Shown here: positions 35,826-46,893 of the stretch, in pieces | How the letters are laid out: each line of letters starts with the position of its first letter | How positions within the stretch are numbered: the stretch's first letter is position 1 | NCBI GenBank assembly: GCA_024803745.1 | Contig: JANJXV010000187.1 | Span: forward strand, 1,552,501-1,616,500 | From: Megascapheus bottae | Taxonomy: Eukaryota > Chordata > Mammalia > Rodentia > Geomyidae | Length of the DNA stretch: 64,000 nt | Reading direction: 5' to 3' | The notes under the pieces: generated by a model | The model's database searches: none | What the model was told of the DNA's origin: nothing | The model's input: the letters and a program-made list of their open reading frames with translations, nothing else | Program-made: the position numbers and the translations under genes

Positions 35826-36008
35826 TTTTTTTGCCAGTCATGGGCTTGACCTCAGGGCCTGGGCACTGTCCTTGGACTTTCTCAAGGCTCAGCACTCTAC
35901 CACTTGAGCCTCAGCACCACTTCCAGCATTTTTCTATGTATGTGGTACCAAGGAATTGAACCCTGGTCTTCATGCATGCTAGGCAAGCACTCTGCCACTA
36001 GACTGTTG
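35826..36008 (-). mobile_element. Dimeric tRNA-derived (ID-type) SINE
   Basis: Same arrangement as the copy at 32264: antisense tail and right unit, then 'tatgtatgtggtaccaagga' and 'ggcaagcactctgccacta'. Confidence 0.92.
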
Positions 36009-36550
36009 CCATTATTATTTGAATGGTGTTGGGTGTGTCTGGTGTTTACAGAGGAAATGGGTGTAGGAATCTGAGTGGATCAGGTCAAGAAATTTTCCTT
36101 TTGTGTGGTGAGTACTATGGAATTAGCGTCAAGCATTGACCAGCAACTGACCTTTCTCATGGGACCTGGAACAGAATTTCCTCTGCTGTGATGGACTCCA
36201 TACTGACAGACATAGCCACACCCTAGACTTCAAGAGTTTAGGTGACCTATCACCAGCTTTGATCAATTTTGTGAAAGACAGGCTGTTCACCCTGGCATTT
36301 GCAGACAATTACCAAATATAGTGATACTCATGGAGACATTTAGCTTGTCGACTGCTTCACAGATAGGTTTTTCTGCTCATAAGTATTTCACTGTACAGCT
36401 GTCATTAAGACCTAAATGCTCAGGCTTACAGAATACACATTATTCTCACTTATTTTATTGTGTCAAAGTGGTTATGTGGTGCTTCTGTATTTCCTGAATA
36501 AATATCAGTTTTAAAGTATAGCCGTCTTTCAAAAAATGTTTTTGTTTTTA
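36009..36550. other. Non-coding sequence, no gene found
   Basis: No gene recognised. It contains AATAAA near 36498 without an upstream open frame. Confidence 0.45.
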
Positions 36551-36769
36551 AGCTCACACCTGTAATAGTAGCTACTCAGGAGGCTTAGGTCTTGAGGATC
36601 ATGGTTCAAAGCCAGCCCAGGCAGAAAAGTCCGCATGAGACTCTTCTCTCCAATTAACCACTCAAAAACCAGTAGTGGAGCTGTACCTCAAAATGGTAGA
36701 AAAGAGAGCTCAGGGACACCCACCATCTAGGTTTTGAGTTCACACCCCATGACTGACTTAAAAAAAAAA
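36551..36769 (+). mobile_element. Composite SINE (B1-like + ID-like)
   Basis: 'gctactcaggaggcttaggt', 'tcaaagccagcccaggcag', 'ttctctccaattaaccac' and the ID-like half with a terminal A10 run. Confidence 0.92.
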
Positions 36770-37066
36770 GTTTAATTTTGCTGATATTCCCAGAATTAAT
36801 TCTATTTTGACCTTTTGGGACAGTGGGCTGGTGGGCTGGAGGACTTTCAGTCTCTCTGGATCTCAACACTATGATTATGGATGCAGGAAGGCGTCTCTAG
36901 GGATTATGGGTAAAACCTATACTCAATAAACACCTAGGTCCTGTAATAACTCTGTAGGTTCCTATCCTTACTGTGCAAAGTCATCATAAACATGGCAACT
37001 TATGACAGTATACAAACAATAATAGAACTCAAGAAAACAGCACTGTTTTCTAGTACCTTTTCTCTA

Positions 37067-37410
37067 AAAAAAAAAAAAAAGGTGGGGCAGTGGCAGTGGC
37101 TCAAGTCTATAATTCTAGCTACCTGGGAGCCAGAGATTGGAAGATCAAGATTCAAGGCTAGTCTAGTTCAAAAAATAAATAAATAAATTGTTTCTGAGAT
37201 TCCATCTCAACAGTGGTACACCCTGGGGAAGCATAACGAAAAGGATTGCAGTCCAGGCTGGCCCAGGCATAAAGCAAAATCCTATCTGGAACATAATCAA
37301 ACCAGCAAGTGTTCGGCAGCGTGATTCAAGAGATAGAGCACCTGTCTTTGCAAGCTCAGAATCCTGAGTTCAAATCCTAGCATTGCAAACTAAAAAGCAA
37401 AAACAAGAGC
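37067..37410 (+). mobile_element. Old composite SINE preceded by an A15 run
   Basis: A B1-like half from 37083 ('gtggctcaagtctataattc'), an (AAAT)n patch at 37173-37189, a further diverged B1-like text and an ID-like half ('tgagttcaaatcctagcatt'). The A run at 37067-37081 precedes rather than follows the element. Confidence 0.6.
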
Positions 37411-38050
37411 AAAAGCGTGTGTCCATGCCTGGCGTGCCATTCACTGGCAGCAGAAACTCAGAAGGAGGCGGGAGTTGTAAGACAGGATAGGAACATTTAG
37501 TTTAATTGCCTGGGGAGGGTCAGAAACAACTCTTTGTTCAGCCCCACCAAGCTAATTAGTTGAAAAAACAACATTCTCAGCCCATAAACAAGAGTCTTTT
37601 TTTTTCTATAAGCAATTAGGAATGACCCTAATCTTATTCACTTAAACATACATCCCACAGCAAAGCTGGAAAGACACCAAAGCATTGGAAAGACACCAAA
37701 GTTGAGGCTGCACAACTGCCTTTGTGAATCCTCAAAGCTTCCCAATGAAAGATCAACTGCCCTTCCTTCGAAGATTTTCTTCTTTGCTTTCTCCTGAGCA
37801 TAAATTTCCAGATGTGCAGCAGGTGACAGCAGGAAGCCAGAGTTCTAACCCATCATACTAACCCAGCCCTTCCCCTGCCCAACCTCACACCTCACACATT
37901 GCTCCCTACTGGACAGTTTGCATTGTCTCTGCCTTCTGCCAGCCTGGAAATACTGTGAGGCCCAGTGAAGAGCCATCACCTGCCATCTGAGTGCTCTACT
38001 GCTTTACACAGGGAAAGGATGAAGCAAACTATTGTTGAATAAACCAATGG
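37411..38050. other. Non-coding sequence, no gene found
   Basis: Contains a near-adjacent direct repeat tggaaagacaccaaag (37667-37682 and 37686-37701). No gene or repeat family recognised. Confidence 0.5.
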
Positions 38051-38051
38051 A

Positions 38052-38090
38052 GGATGGATGGATGGATGGATGGATGGATGGATGGATATG
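38052..38090. repeat. (GGAT)n microsatellite
   Basis: Nine GGAT units followed by degenerate GGAA and GATA derivatives to about 38210. Confidence 0.95.
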
Positions 38091-38282
38091 AAAGGAAGGA
38101 AGATAGATGGATGATGGATAGAAGGATAGGGAATGGATAGGATAGATGATGGGTGGAAAGGTTAAAGAGAGGAAGAAAGGAAAAAGGAGGAAAGAGGAGG
38201 ACGGGAGTTTCTTTAATAGGGAATAAAGAGATCATTTGTTAGTATAAAGATTTGCAAATGATCACAGCAAATAACACTTCAA

Positions 38283-38340
38283 ATGGGAGAGAGGGGAGAA
38301 GAGGAAGAGGGGGGGAGAGGGAGAGAGGAGGGGTGAGGCT
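38283..38340. repeat. Purine-rich G/A tract
   Basis: Imperfect GGGAGA units, nearly pure purine on the plus strand. Confidence 0.85.
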
Positions 38341-38679
38341 GGTGCTCCAAGGTTGAGGGGTAACTTAAAAAAAATAATCCAACTAACTGAAAGAATGACT
38401 GGTGCAGCCAGGAGCAGAATTCAAATTTTGGAGCTCTATTCTCCCAGCTGGGCACTTAAGAGTTTGGCTCGTGTGGTGGTGGCAGTTCACGGAGAGTTCA
38501 AATCCCCTCACAGACACGTGTGGGTGAATAAGTGGCATAGTCTTTCTTTCTTCCAAGTGCTTGATAGAAGCTTCCAGATGTATGGGGGTGTGCATAAGAG
38601 AGCCTCGAGTGCTCCACTCTCGATGGAGTCTATAAATATGCATGTTGGGTATCATGAATCATTTAGAGCTGGCTTGGTT

Positions 38680-38689
38680 GCTTTTCTTT

Positions 38690-38745
<56 letters not shown>

Positions 38746-38783
38746 TTTTTCTTTCCCTTCCTTCCTTCCTTCCTTCCTTCCTG
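38680..38783. repeat. (CTTT)n(CCTT)n compound microsatellite
   Basis: Long uninterrupted CTTT array, short T-rich bridge near 38745, then CCTT units. It generates spurious Phe/Ser-rich frames. Confidence 0.97.
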
Positions 38784-38879
38784 GCTATCTAACTTTATTC
38801 TTGAAACTTCTTGCTAAGTTTGAAGGGACACCAAGGCGGAGAGAAATGTAGTTACCAGCGAGCTTGAGGCTTAGGGGTG

Positions 38880-39150
38880 AACACTTGGGCTCTTTCACCA
38901 CTTTCAGAATTTGTTATCTCCGCTTATTTCGCTTTGGACTTTGAGTTTACTTCCCCTCGTGGGGGCTCTGTCTCCACGTCAGAACAAAGGGATACTAAGT
39001 CCACGCAGTGTGTGGATATAAAACACTAGTACAGCAGACAGAAGGAGCACGCAGAATGGCTGGCCTCCTTCCTTTCCTCGTATGACTCTAGTCCACAGCC
39101 AAATCTAACTACATCATACGACAGCCAGGCCTCAAAGGTTAGCAATTACC
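38880..39150. promoter_or_regulatory. Candidate regulatory, CpG-retaining element
   Basis: Repeat-free, with about eight CpGs in 250 bases against a CpG-poor background and a TATAAAA at 39017-39023. No transcript structure is visible downstream, so a promoter call is speculative. Confidence 0.2.
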
Positions 39151-39265
39151 AGTCAATAAATGTTGCTCAAATAGAAAGTAATGGAGGAAGCTGCTTCTGA
39201 CAGGGTCTCAGCCAAGCTATGCTACAGTAAGAAAACACTAAGTCTGTTGTTTTCATATCCTATGC

Positions 39266-39362
39266 TCTCCCTTCTTCCTCCCTTTTTCTCTCTCTCTCCT
39301 TCCCTCCTTTCTTCCCATCCCCCTCCCTCCCTCCTCCTCCTCTCCTTTTCCCTCTCCCTCTC
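39266..39362. repeat. Polypyrimidine tract (CT/CCT)
   Basis: Almost pure C/T on the plus strand, abutting an antisense SINE; probably the expanded tail of that SINE. Confidence 0.9.
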
Positions 39363-39365
39363 TTC

Positions 39366-39567
39366 TGGTGTAAGACTTGAACCCAGAACTTCACATATGC
39401 TAGCCAAACATGGGACTACTTGTGTCACACCCCATCCCTAGATACTGATTGTTTTATTTTTGTGTTTTTGGAGACAGAGTCCCTCTACTACCTTTATCTG
39501 AGTTGGCCTTGGTCTTGTGATTCTCTCAAGTAGCTGGAATGACAGATTTGTGGTACTATACCTGGCT
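39366..39567 (-). mobile_element. Old SINE, ID-like + B1-like
   Basis: Antisense ID-like part ('gacttgaacccagaacttc', 'catatgctagccaaac') followed by antisense B1 ('ggagacagagtccctctac', 'tcaagtagctggaatgacag'). Confidence 0.7.
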
Positions 39568-41068
39568 ATCATAAATAACCTCTTCCACCCTCATACTTTG
39601 TGTTTGCCTGGATAGCTTTGTCACCCCCCTCCAGTCCACCCCCAGGGTGTTGTTCTAGAAACTGCCATCATAGAAAAAAAAAACATTAACCTACCATCGA
39701 TGGTCCACAGGTAAACACCTGACCCAATCAGAGTACTCCTCTGAGATCGGGATACTGGGAACTTGTATTGATTGTATTGGTTTGCCAGATCAGCTTGAGA
39801 CCTGCTGATATCTGTGTCTACTTTCACATGGACACATAGATATCATATGATATTCTCCCACAGAGGAGTGGAGAATGCCAGTCTAAGTGAAGAGATTGGG
39901 TAGGAAAAGGCGATTCAAAGATAAGACGAATTGATAGAAGAGGTGGGCGTGGAAATGTGGAAAAGTCCCAGTTTCCACTCAGACACATGACCTGCTCACG
40001 TGCCTTCCACGAATCACCCCAGTATTCTGATTTCCTGAAACTCACCATGTTTCTGTCACAACCAAGAGTCAAGGTCTGCCAACTTTAACGTTTTGGTTAA
40101 GTTCAAAATAATTTCAAATTACTCTTTTATTTCAGATCATTTCCATGTGAATTCTTGCCCACTAAGAAAACAGGAAGAATGGTTTTCTAGAACCATCCAC
40201 TCACCCCCACCCACCTACCTACAGAGTATACCTCACTCAGACCAGTGCCCCAGCTAAGGACTGGAAGCTACTCTGTCTACATTCTAACAGCTGGCTCCTA
40301 GTGCCTCTCCTGAAGGAATGGCTTCTACCTGTCACTGCATGTGGGCTGGTTCAGTTTGGAATTGGAGTGGGGGAGAGTGAGGGATAGTTTAGAACCAGAG
40401 CGGAAGATCTCCTTTCAAGCAACTGACCTCACTCAATGAGAACAAGGAGAGCCAGCAAGGTCAGTATGTGAACTTGGCCTATATCCAAGGAACATATACA
40501 GTCTCCACTCAAACCTTTCTGTCTGGAATATAATAGGCCCTGAGAGACAGCCTATGAGCCAGTGAACTTGACCCCAACAGCCATCCTTCACTTTTCTCAC
40601 CTCCAACACCCTCCCCCGCAAACTTCTTCCCTCTCCATTAAGTGTCCCTGGCCCTAAAGCTGTCACACCTTCCCAGGAAAGGAATCATTTCTAGTTTCAT
40701 GTTGCATAATATGAAGCAAGGATTTGAGGACAATGGTTTCAAATCTAATTATGGTACTACATGGACCTCCTGTCTGACCTCGGCTTTCAAGATCAATACA
40801 GATGTTTTGTCTGTTTCCATCATCTGGGTAGTTTTCAAACCAAAGTTAAGTTTACTCCCAGGTTCAGTGCTGAGTCTTTCTAGAAGAGAGCCCTTCCATA
40901 TAGAAAGGGCACACTACCATCTAATGGGGCATCTTGGCCTTCAAAACTTTCTGGTAGGATCCATGTTCCCAGCCACCCCCTCTCCTCCCCCCCCCACAGA
41001 TGGGCACTAAAAATATTTGTAGGGTGAATTAAAGGGAACGAAGGTAGTTAGAAATTTTGTTAGTGTAA
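39568..41068. other. Non-coding sequence, no gene found
   Basis: Mixed-composition DNA. 39725-39800 ('acccaatcagagtactcc', 'gatactgggaac') may be a worn LTR piece but is not secure. The 122-codon frame at 40642-41010 shows no domain. Confidence 0.45.
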
Positions 41069-41290
41069 ACTGGGTACCAGTGGCTCATGCCTGTAACACT
41101 GGCAACTCAGGAGGCTGAGATCTGAGGATCTGAGGTTCAAAGTCAGCCCAGGCAGGAAAATTTATGAAACTCTCATGTCTAATTAACACTGTGGCTTAAC
41201 CAGAGAGTTCTAAGCATCAATCAACCAATCATTCAGTCAGTCAATCTAAGGGTCAGCACCCAGGTTCTGAGTTCAACACTCAGTTCTGGC
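41069..41290 (+). mobile_element. Composite SINE (B1-like + ID-like)
   Basis: 'tggctcatgcctgtaacact', 'aggctgagatctgaggatc', 'gtcagcccaggcaggaaaa' and an ID-like end 'cacccaggttctgagttc'. The right half carries an expanded 'tcaatcaaccaatc' patch. Confidence 0.88.
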
Positions 41291-41366
41291 ATGTGTGTGA
41301 GCATACTTTTGTGTGTGTGCGAGTGTGTTTATGCATGTGTACACACACACGCACACACACATAATC
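41291..41366. repeat. (GT)n ... (CA)n compound microsatellite
   Basis: GT-rich array followed by CA-rich array, forming an imperfect inverted repeat around 'tgcatgtgtaca'; it grew from the end of the SINE. Confidence 0.9.
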
Positions 41367-41384
41367 TTAACAGAGCATACATTT

Positions 41385-41550
41385 TTTTTAAAACCAGGTT
41401 CAGAAAAGTTGGATGTCTTGCTCAACATCACACAGCTCATGTGGCAAGATTGGAACTCTAGGTAATCAGTGGTTGATCACCTATTACTGGTGTCCTGCTT
41501 GACATGGAGGCTAATAATGCTAACATTCATTAACTCTACCAAGAATCTCA
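41385..41550 (-). mobile_element. Possible MIR/L2 fragment
   Basis: 'cttgctcaacatcacacagc' and 'aagattggaactctagg' match the antisense MIR/L2 pattern. Confidence 0.5.
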
Positions 41551-41639
41551 TAATTTAAAAGAAGACCAAGGGATGAGTACATTTGTATAATGGTTACTAC
41601 TGATTGCCATTATTGACTGAGTTTCGTGCCTGTAACCCC

Positions 41640-41835
41640 AACCTCCCATGCATATACATTCTCATGTAATCCGTCTTAGAATGGTATGAGAGGACAGATG
41701 ATACTTTACAAGTAGGGAAACTGAGGCACAGAAAGTTCAGTTGTTTCGCCTGGGTCACCACACAAGTCCACAGCCACTCAGTAGCTGGACCAAGGTAGAC
41801 CCCAGAGACCTGTGCTCTTTGCCTTGAGCATTGAC
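41640..41835 (-). mobile_element. MIR SINE fragment
   Basis: 'tagggaaactgaggcacaga', 'gcctgggtcaccac' and 'gcctgggtcacc...agctggaccaaggtag' match the antisense MIR core in order. Confidence 0.7.
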
Positions 41836-41876
41836 ATCCCCAGGCATAAGATGGGAAGCACGATCTTCAAGAACCA

Positions 41877-42065
41877 TTTTTTTGCCAGTCCTGGGCCTTG
41901 AACTCAGGGCCTGAGCACTGTCCTTGGGCTTTCTCAAGGCTAGAGCTCTACCACTTGAGCTACAGCACCATTTCTGGCTTTTTTCTATGTATGTGGTACA
42001 GAGGAATTGAACCCAGGTCCTTGTGCATGCTAGGCAAGCACTCTACCACTAGAGCACTCCTGGCC
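41877..42065 (-). mobile_element. Dimeric tRNA-derived (ID-type) SINE
   Basis: Antisense tail and 'gccagtcctgggccttgaac', then 'gaggaattgaacccaggtc'. Flanked by CAAGAACCA at 41868-41876 and 42066-42074. Confidence 0.95.
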
Positions 42066-42551
42066 CAAGAACCACTTTTTTAAGGCAGGCTGTACATCCA
42101 GTGTCCTGCATGGACTGCCAGGAGATGCAGCAAACCCAATGGACTTGATGAGACTCAACCTCAAACCTACCAAGTGCCCATGCCATGTGGTGGACACACA
42201 GAGGGCAGGTCAAAGAGGGAAACAAAGAGACCTATGCCAGCGTGAACTGGGTGGAAGCCACAGGAAGACCACAACGGCACAATGCACAGAAGTAACTCCC
42301 ATTACTCTGCTGAGACTCTGGGCATTCATCACAGCAGAGCAAGAAATGGGGTGCCCAGGACCTAGAAAAGACCCAGGACCCTAGCAGCAGACAGCGTTGG
42401 AGCCTTTCACCTGGAAGGTCTTTGGAGCCATTTGGATTCCTTTTCCAATGATCTTCCTGGTGTGATAATACACATTCTCATTCACACATTGCCTTGTGGA
42501 TCCTCTTGATGTTCTTCCCTTACGTGGAATGCCAGAAAACATACTGACCAC

Positions 42552-42740
42552 CACAGGACAGGGTGGCCCAATGGCATTGTCTAGCATACACAATGCCCTG
42601 GGTTCAATTCCTTAGTACACAGAAAAAGCCAGAAGTGGTGTTGTGGCTCAAGTGGTAGAGAGCTAGCTTTGAGAAAGCTCAAGGACAGTGCCCAGGCTCT
42701 GAGTTTAAGCGCCAGGACTGGCAAAAAAAAGGAAAAAACA
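42552..42740 (+). mobile_element. Dimeric tRNA-derived (ID-type) SINE
   Basis: Left unit with B box 'gggttcaattcc', right unit 'gtggctcaagtggtagagag' and a broken A tail. Target duplication ACTGACCAC at 42543-42551 and 42741-42749. Confidence 0.95.
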
Positions 42741-42999
42741 ACTGACCACATAGAAGGTACTTAACAAGTGTCTACTGGTTGGCCAAAGGACTGCCCACCC
42801 AGGCCTACCTGGCACTGGTCATTTTAGAGCTGTCTAAGGAATCGATTTTATTTCAAACAGGTTGTAAGATACTATTTTCTTTTCTTTTCCTTTTTACTCT
42901 TCCTTGACAATGAAGTGCCTTTGAAAGTTCCTAAGTGATAGATATTATCCTACAATCAAATGTTACCCTGCTGTTTGATATCTATTCAAATCCAGTCTG

Positions 43000-43205
43000 G
43001 GCTAACTCTCATGTGCCAGATGCTTGGGTTGAACTAAGTTTGCTGAATCTTCAAAACAACCCTGAAAAGGGGGGGGGGAAGAGAAGTGGCAGGGGAGGGG
43101 GAGGAAGGGGGAAATTCTATCATCTGTTTTCCTAGATAAGGGAACTGAGGCACGTGCGTGAGTTTATTTGTTCACAACATGGTGGACCTGAACTTGAGCA
43201 CATAA
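43000..43205 (-). mobile_element. MIR fragment interrupted by a G-rich tract
   Basis: 'gccagatgcttgggttgaac', 'caaaacaaccctgaaaagg' and 'gataagggaactgaggca' follow the antisense MIR order; a G-rich tract at 43069-43111 lies where the core should be. Confidence 0.5.
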
Positions 43206-43966
43206 GTGAGTTCACCAGCTCATAAATGGCTGGGTAAAGGTTTCACCTCTGTTCTCTTTGCCCCAGAGCCCTGGCTCTGTCACCTCCATAGAAGCTCCTG
43301 GAAATGTCTTGGTGATAAACATCCAGATGACCATGGCTGTGATAACTTTGTACTGGCCAACACCTATCACCTTGCTCTATCCTATGTAGGTGTCCACCTC
43401 ATCACTTAAAAGAACAACTTCATTTGCTCAGCAGAGCCTCTGTGAAGCAAAGTTCTTTTTTTTTATCCTGAGGAAGAAGCCGAGACTAACAAGGTGGAGA
43501 CTTGATCTCCACAGGGATGGGAGTTCAAGTCACAACCAGTGGCCTCTAGATCAGATGCCATCTACCTGGTTGGGAGTGGAGGCTCGAATCTCAGCTCACC
43601 ACTCTCAGCTCAACCCATCCCATCCCTCCTCCACCCAGAAAGAACAAAAGGAAACCTTCCCTGGAAGCACCAAGCAAAGATGTCAGCATCCTGTGTCGCC
43701 ATAGCAACCAGCCCTCCTCCATCTCCTCAGGAGGAGGGGGGGAAGCAAAAGTCAAACTGAGCCTCCTGTGGAACATTCTGTGGGTAAACACCAGGACCAG
43801 TGTGTTTGGGCCTCTGTTTTCTCACGTCAATCGGGTGAATCATTCTTGGAACAGGGGCTGGGAAGCTGACCAGGTTCCTAAGTAGATAAGGTTAATGGTG
43901 CTCTTCCAGAGATGGCGGGGTCACTTTGAAAATTAATCCTGTTTTATTTTATTTTCTTTCCTCTAG
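43206..43966. other. Non-coding sequence, no gene found
   Basis: GC-richer sequence; 104- and 73-codon overlapping frames at 43390-43760 lack family features. A YY1-like AGATGGCGG lies at 43910-43918. Confidence 0.45.
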
Positions 43967-44038
43967 AATGTGGGCTTATACATGAGCAGATTCAAAATCA
44001 GAGAAGAGAAGCCAACAGCAGTTCCTGGCAAGGGATCT
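43967..44038 (+). other. Candidate internal exon (unverified)
   Basis: A strong pyrimidine tract and acceptor ('ttttctttcctctag', AG at 43965-43966) precede 72 bases that end at a donor-like gtaagc (44039-44044). The length is a multiple of three. Two of three forward frames are open throughout: one reads NVGLYMSRF onward, the other begins CGLIHEQ after two bases. A possible branch site 'attaatc' lies about 33 bases upstream. I recognise no protein family and see no partner exon, so chance occurrence is the leading alternative. Confidence 0.15.
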
Positions 44039-44044
44039 GTAAGC

Positions 44045-45171
44045 ATTACCACATCCCCTTTTAGGCTGACATCATCTTATTGCCCATCTCTTGGCAAGGT
44101 CTTGTCAACTTGAAGATTGGCAGATAGGAGAAAGAACACAGCAAGAAACCAAGGGATGTGAAAGCTTGGTGCCACTGTGTTCACAATGTCTAACCTGAGT
44201 CCTGGTGGAGGCCTTGCTCATTTCTAGTCTGGTTACAGACTGCAGCTATGAGCAATGATTTGGTTTGGGGCTCGGGGGTTGTTGGGGGGAGTGCTTTTGT
44301 TGCCAATATTTGATCTTGGTAGGAGAGGACGTGGAAGCTGAGGTTAGAAAGACAAGAAGCAGTAAGCTATAGGACCATGTAGAAAGAACATCTCAGACCA
44401 AAGTCATAAGCAGGTTCCAGGGTAATAACTACTCTCTCTGGATGGAAGTGGGTAGTGGGCTCTATAAGAGAAGTGTGGGGGTGGGGGGTATGGATAGGAC
44501 ATGGAAACTGTGGTGGAGGGGGGAGTGAACTAGGAATGTGATGGAAGTTTTATGCTAAATATTGTGTGAAGTCATTGGCAAATTCTAAGGCAAAGCAAAG
44601 GGAAGGGGCTATGTTATTCTCAGAGCCTGGCCTATATAACCAGTACTCAAACATGGGATGAATGAGCTGAGATAATGCACAGAAGTGTTTTTCAAGCAGT
44701 GAAGTATTGCAGAAAATTTTGAGATCACAAAACTATTGCAGACTTCTAGGTAGCAAGGAGGGAAAGCGAGAAGCATCTGATTCGTAGAACACCCCATCCC
44801 TGTGAAAATCACTCCGAGCCACATCAAGATGCAAAGCTGGCAAGAGCCCCACCCACACAGACTTCTGAAGGAATTCTTTCTTGTCCACCAGAGACAGAAC
44901 AGGAAGGTGAAGAAGGGCAGGGCAGGGGGGTGGAGAGGGAAATCCCTGAGAGCTGTGATCTGTGTGGCTCTGGTGTGGAGGAAGTAGGTTCTAATGAAGT
45001 ACTGACTTCCCCACTGACCTCTTCTCCACAATGCAGCTGCTTTATTAGAGCCACTTGGTGGCTGGGATAGCCAGAGTTGTGACTGAAGAAGGAATGAACA
45101 GTGGGACCTTGTTGCAAAGAAGATGTGAGCTGGAAAGTGGGGGGAAGGGTAGTTCAGGATACAGGGTGTGC
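44045..45171. other. Non-coding sequence, no gene found
   Basis: Contains G-rich patches at 44268-44290 and 44475-44530. The longest open frame of the window (197 codons, minus, 44609-45202) starts in a CA repeat and has no recognisable domain. Confidence 0.5.
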
Positions 45172-45204
45172 CACACACACACACACACGCACACACACAC
45201 ACAC
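45172..45204. repeat. (CA)n microsatellite
   Basis: CA array with one CG interruption at 45189-45190. Confidence 0.97.
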
Positions 45205-45739
45205 AGAGCAGCAGTTTGGAGCAGTAGAAATTTTGTCCTTTGGCTCATGTTGAATGTGCTGTTTGGAAATGCCATGCTAAGGAATCCATGGTTGTAACAA
45301 ATTCATGGATACATTTTCACTTTCATGTCAGGGAGACAAAGAGCTGGACTCTGCCCACGCTTAGCTATAGCCGGCAGGTTTCAGCACTCTGGACAGCAGC
45401 CAGGCGGGTTCATCAGCCCTCCCTTAGGTGGTGATGAAGATTCACCAAGACTCCCAGGCTCAATGGGGAAAGCCAGGAAAACCCACCCATAGTGTCAATT
45501 GGCAAACATCAAGCCTTGCCTGACCCTGTTTCCATTTCCAAGAGAATTAAAGAGGAATTAAAATCCAACAATCTGGGATATAGGAAAATAATTTCTTACC
45601 GTACTTGAAATGTGCCGTTGCACTAAAATTACATGGAAAGTGCACATATTTTCAAAAGATTTATGATGAGAAAGAGGAGGAAAAACTCTAAAAAGCAGTT
45701 GGTAGGCTGTCAATAAAACTCAAAGAAACATGAACTTGT

Positions 45740-45905
45740 TGAGAAGTGGTTAAATAAATGGAACTACCTTCATATGGTAGAATACTATGCAGTCATTAAA
45801 ACTGTTTCCAAAAACTCAACAATGACCTGGAGAAACACTTCAAGTACCAATTTTGAAAATGAGGGCTTTTTAAAAACAATATATAATGCAGAATCTCAAT
45901 CTATG
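45740..45905 (+). mobile_element. Ancient L1 3' UTR fragment
   Basis: 'ggttaaataaatggaactac', 'tagaatactatgcagtcatt' and 'gacctggagaaacactt' match the L1M-type 3' UTR in order. Confidence 0.75.
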
Positions 45906-45934
45906 CATGAATGTTCACAATAGCTTAATTCCTT

Positions 45935-46036
45935 CCTTTCTTCTCTCTTTCCTTCCCTTTCCTCTTCTCCCCTTTCTCCACCATCCCTCTTCACCTCCCT
46001 TCTCCCCTCTCTCCTCCTCCCTTCAGCCCCTCCCAT
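45935..46036. repeat. Polypyrimidine tract
   Basis: About 100 bases almost pure C/T on the plus strand, abutting an antisense SINE. Confidence 0.9.
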
Positions 46037-46200
46037 TTTCTCTAGGGTTTGAACTCAGGGCCTTTCAATATGCTATGCAAATGGCATACTACTTGAACCA
46101 TGCCCTTTTTTTTGTTGTTGTTTTTAAGATAAGGGCTCACTTTTTTTTGCCATCTTTCTATCTATACTTCCCAGGTTGACAAATGTGTACCACCATTACT
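46037..46200 (-). mobile_element. Old SINE, ID-like + B1-like
   Basis: 'ctagggtttgaactcaggg', 'gcatactacttgaaccatgc', then T-rich spacers and a B1-like remnant ending 'gacaaatgtgtaccaccatt'. Confidence 0.6.
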
Positions 46201-46780
46201 ATCTTTGTCAAGACGATGTCTTAAACTTCCTGCAGGGCCAGCATTGAACTATATATAATCTTCCCAACCGATGCCTATTGAGTAGCTAGATAGTGGGCAG
46301 CAGACCCTACACTAGACTATCAGCTTTGTACATGCTGTATGATTCTGTTTATATACCTTTTTGAAAATTATAGTTACATATGCACTTATGGGGTACAAAA
46401 TGGTATGAGCGTTGGATGACTAAGTCAAGCTAATTAATAGAGGAGTTGTCTCAAAAGTGTTCAGGGAGTTTTTGTGAGAGCATTTGCAAATGTACTCTCA
46501 GTGATCTGGAAATGTACCTATGCTCAAGTATTAGCTATTTCACCAGGTTCTGTAACAGATCTCCAAAATGAATAATAAATAATTCATGCTTACTCCTTCT
46601 GTCTAACCAAGGCTTTATGCCTTATGATTGGCCAATGGCAAGACTAAAGAGAAGCAAATTGGAGTGTTCCAGAGCCTGCAGATGGAGTAGAGGTTGTGAG
46701 GACTGGGGCAACACCAGGGTGTTGATTTCTGTATTTGGGTTTTGTCTGGCCCATGCCTGTATTTGTCAGATAAAACTACA

Positions 46781-46785
<5 letters not shown>
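46201..46785. other. Non-coding sequence, no gene found
   Basis: No gene or repeat family recognised. Confidence 0.45.
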
Positions 46786-46851
<66 letters not shown>

Positions 46852-46893
46852 TCTCTCCCTCTCTCTGTCTCTCTCTTTCTCCCACCCCCTGTT

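Noticed and set aside
38464..38512. Possible A box 'tggctcgtgtggtgg' and B box 'gagttcaaatcccc'
   Set aside because: No cloverleaf could be drawn around them; at most a worn tRNA-derived SINE remnant.
38353..38817. 154-codon plus-strand frame
   Set aside because: Its second half is the CTTT/CCTT array; the first half has no family features.
39725..39800. Text resembling a retroviral LTR ('caatcagagtactcc')
   Set aside because: Too short and diverged to assign to any family or define ends.
44609..45202. Longest open frame (197 codons, minus strand)
   Set aside because: It starts inside a CA microsatellite, has no recognisable domain and no splice or promoter context; consistent with chance in GC-richer DNA.
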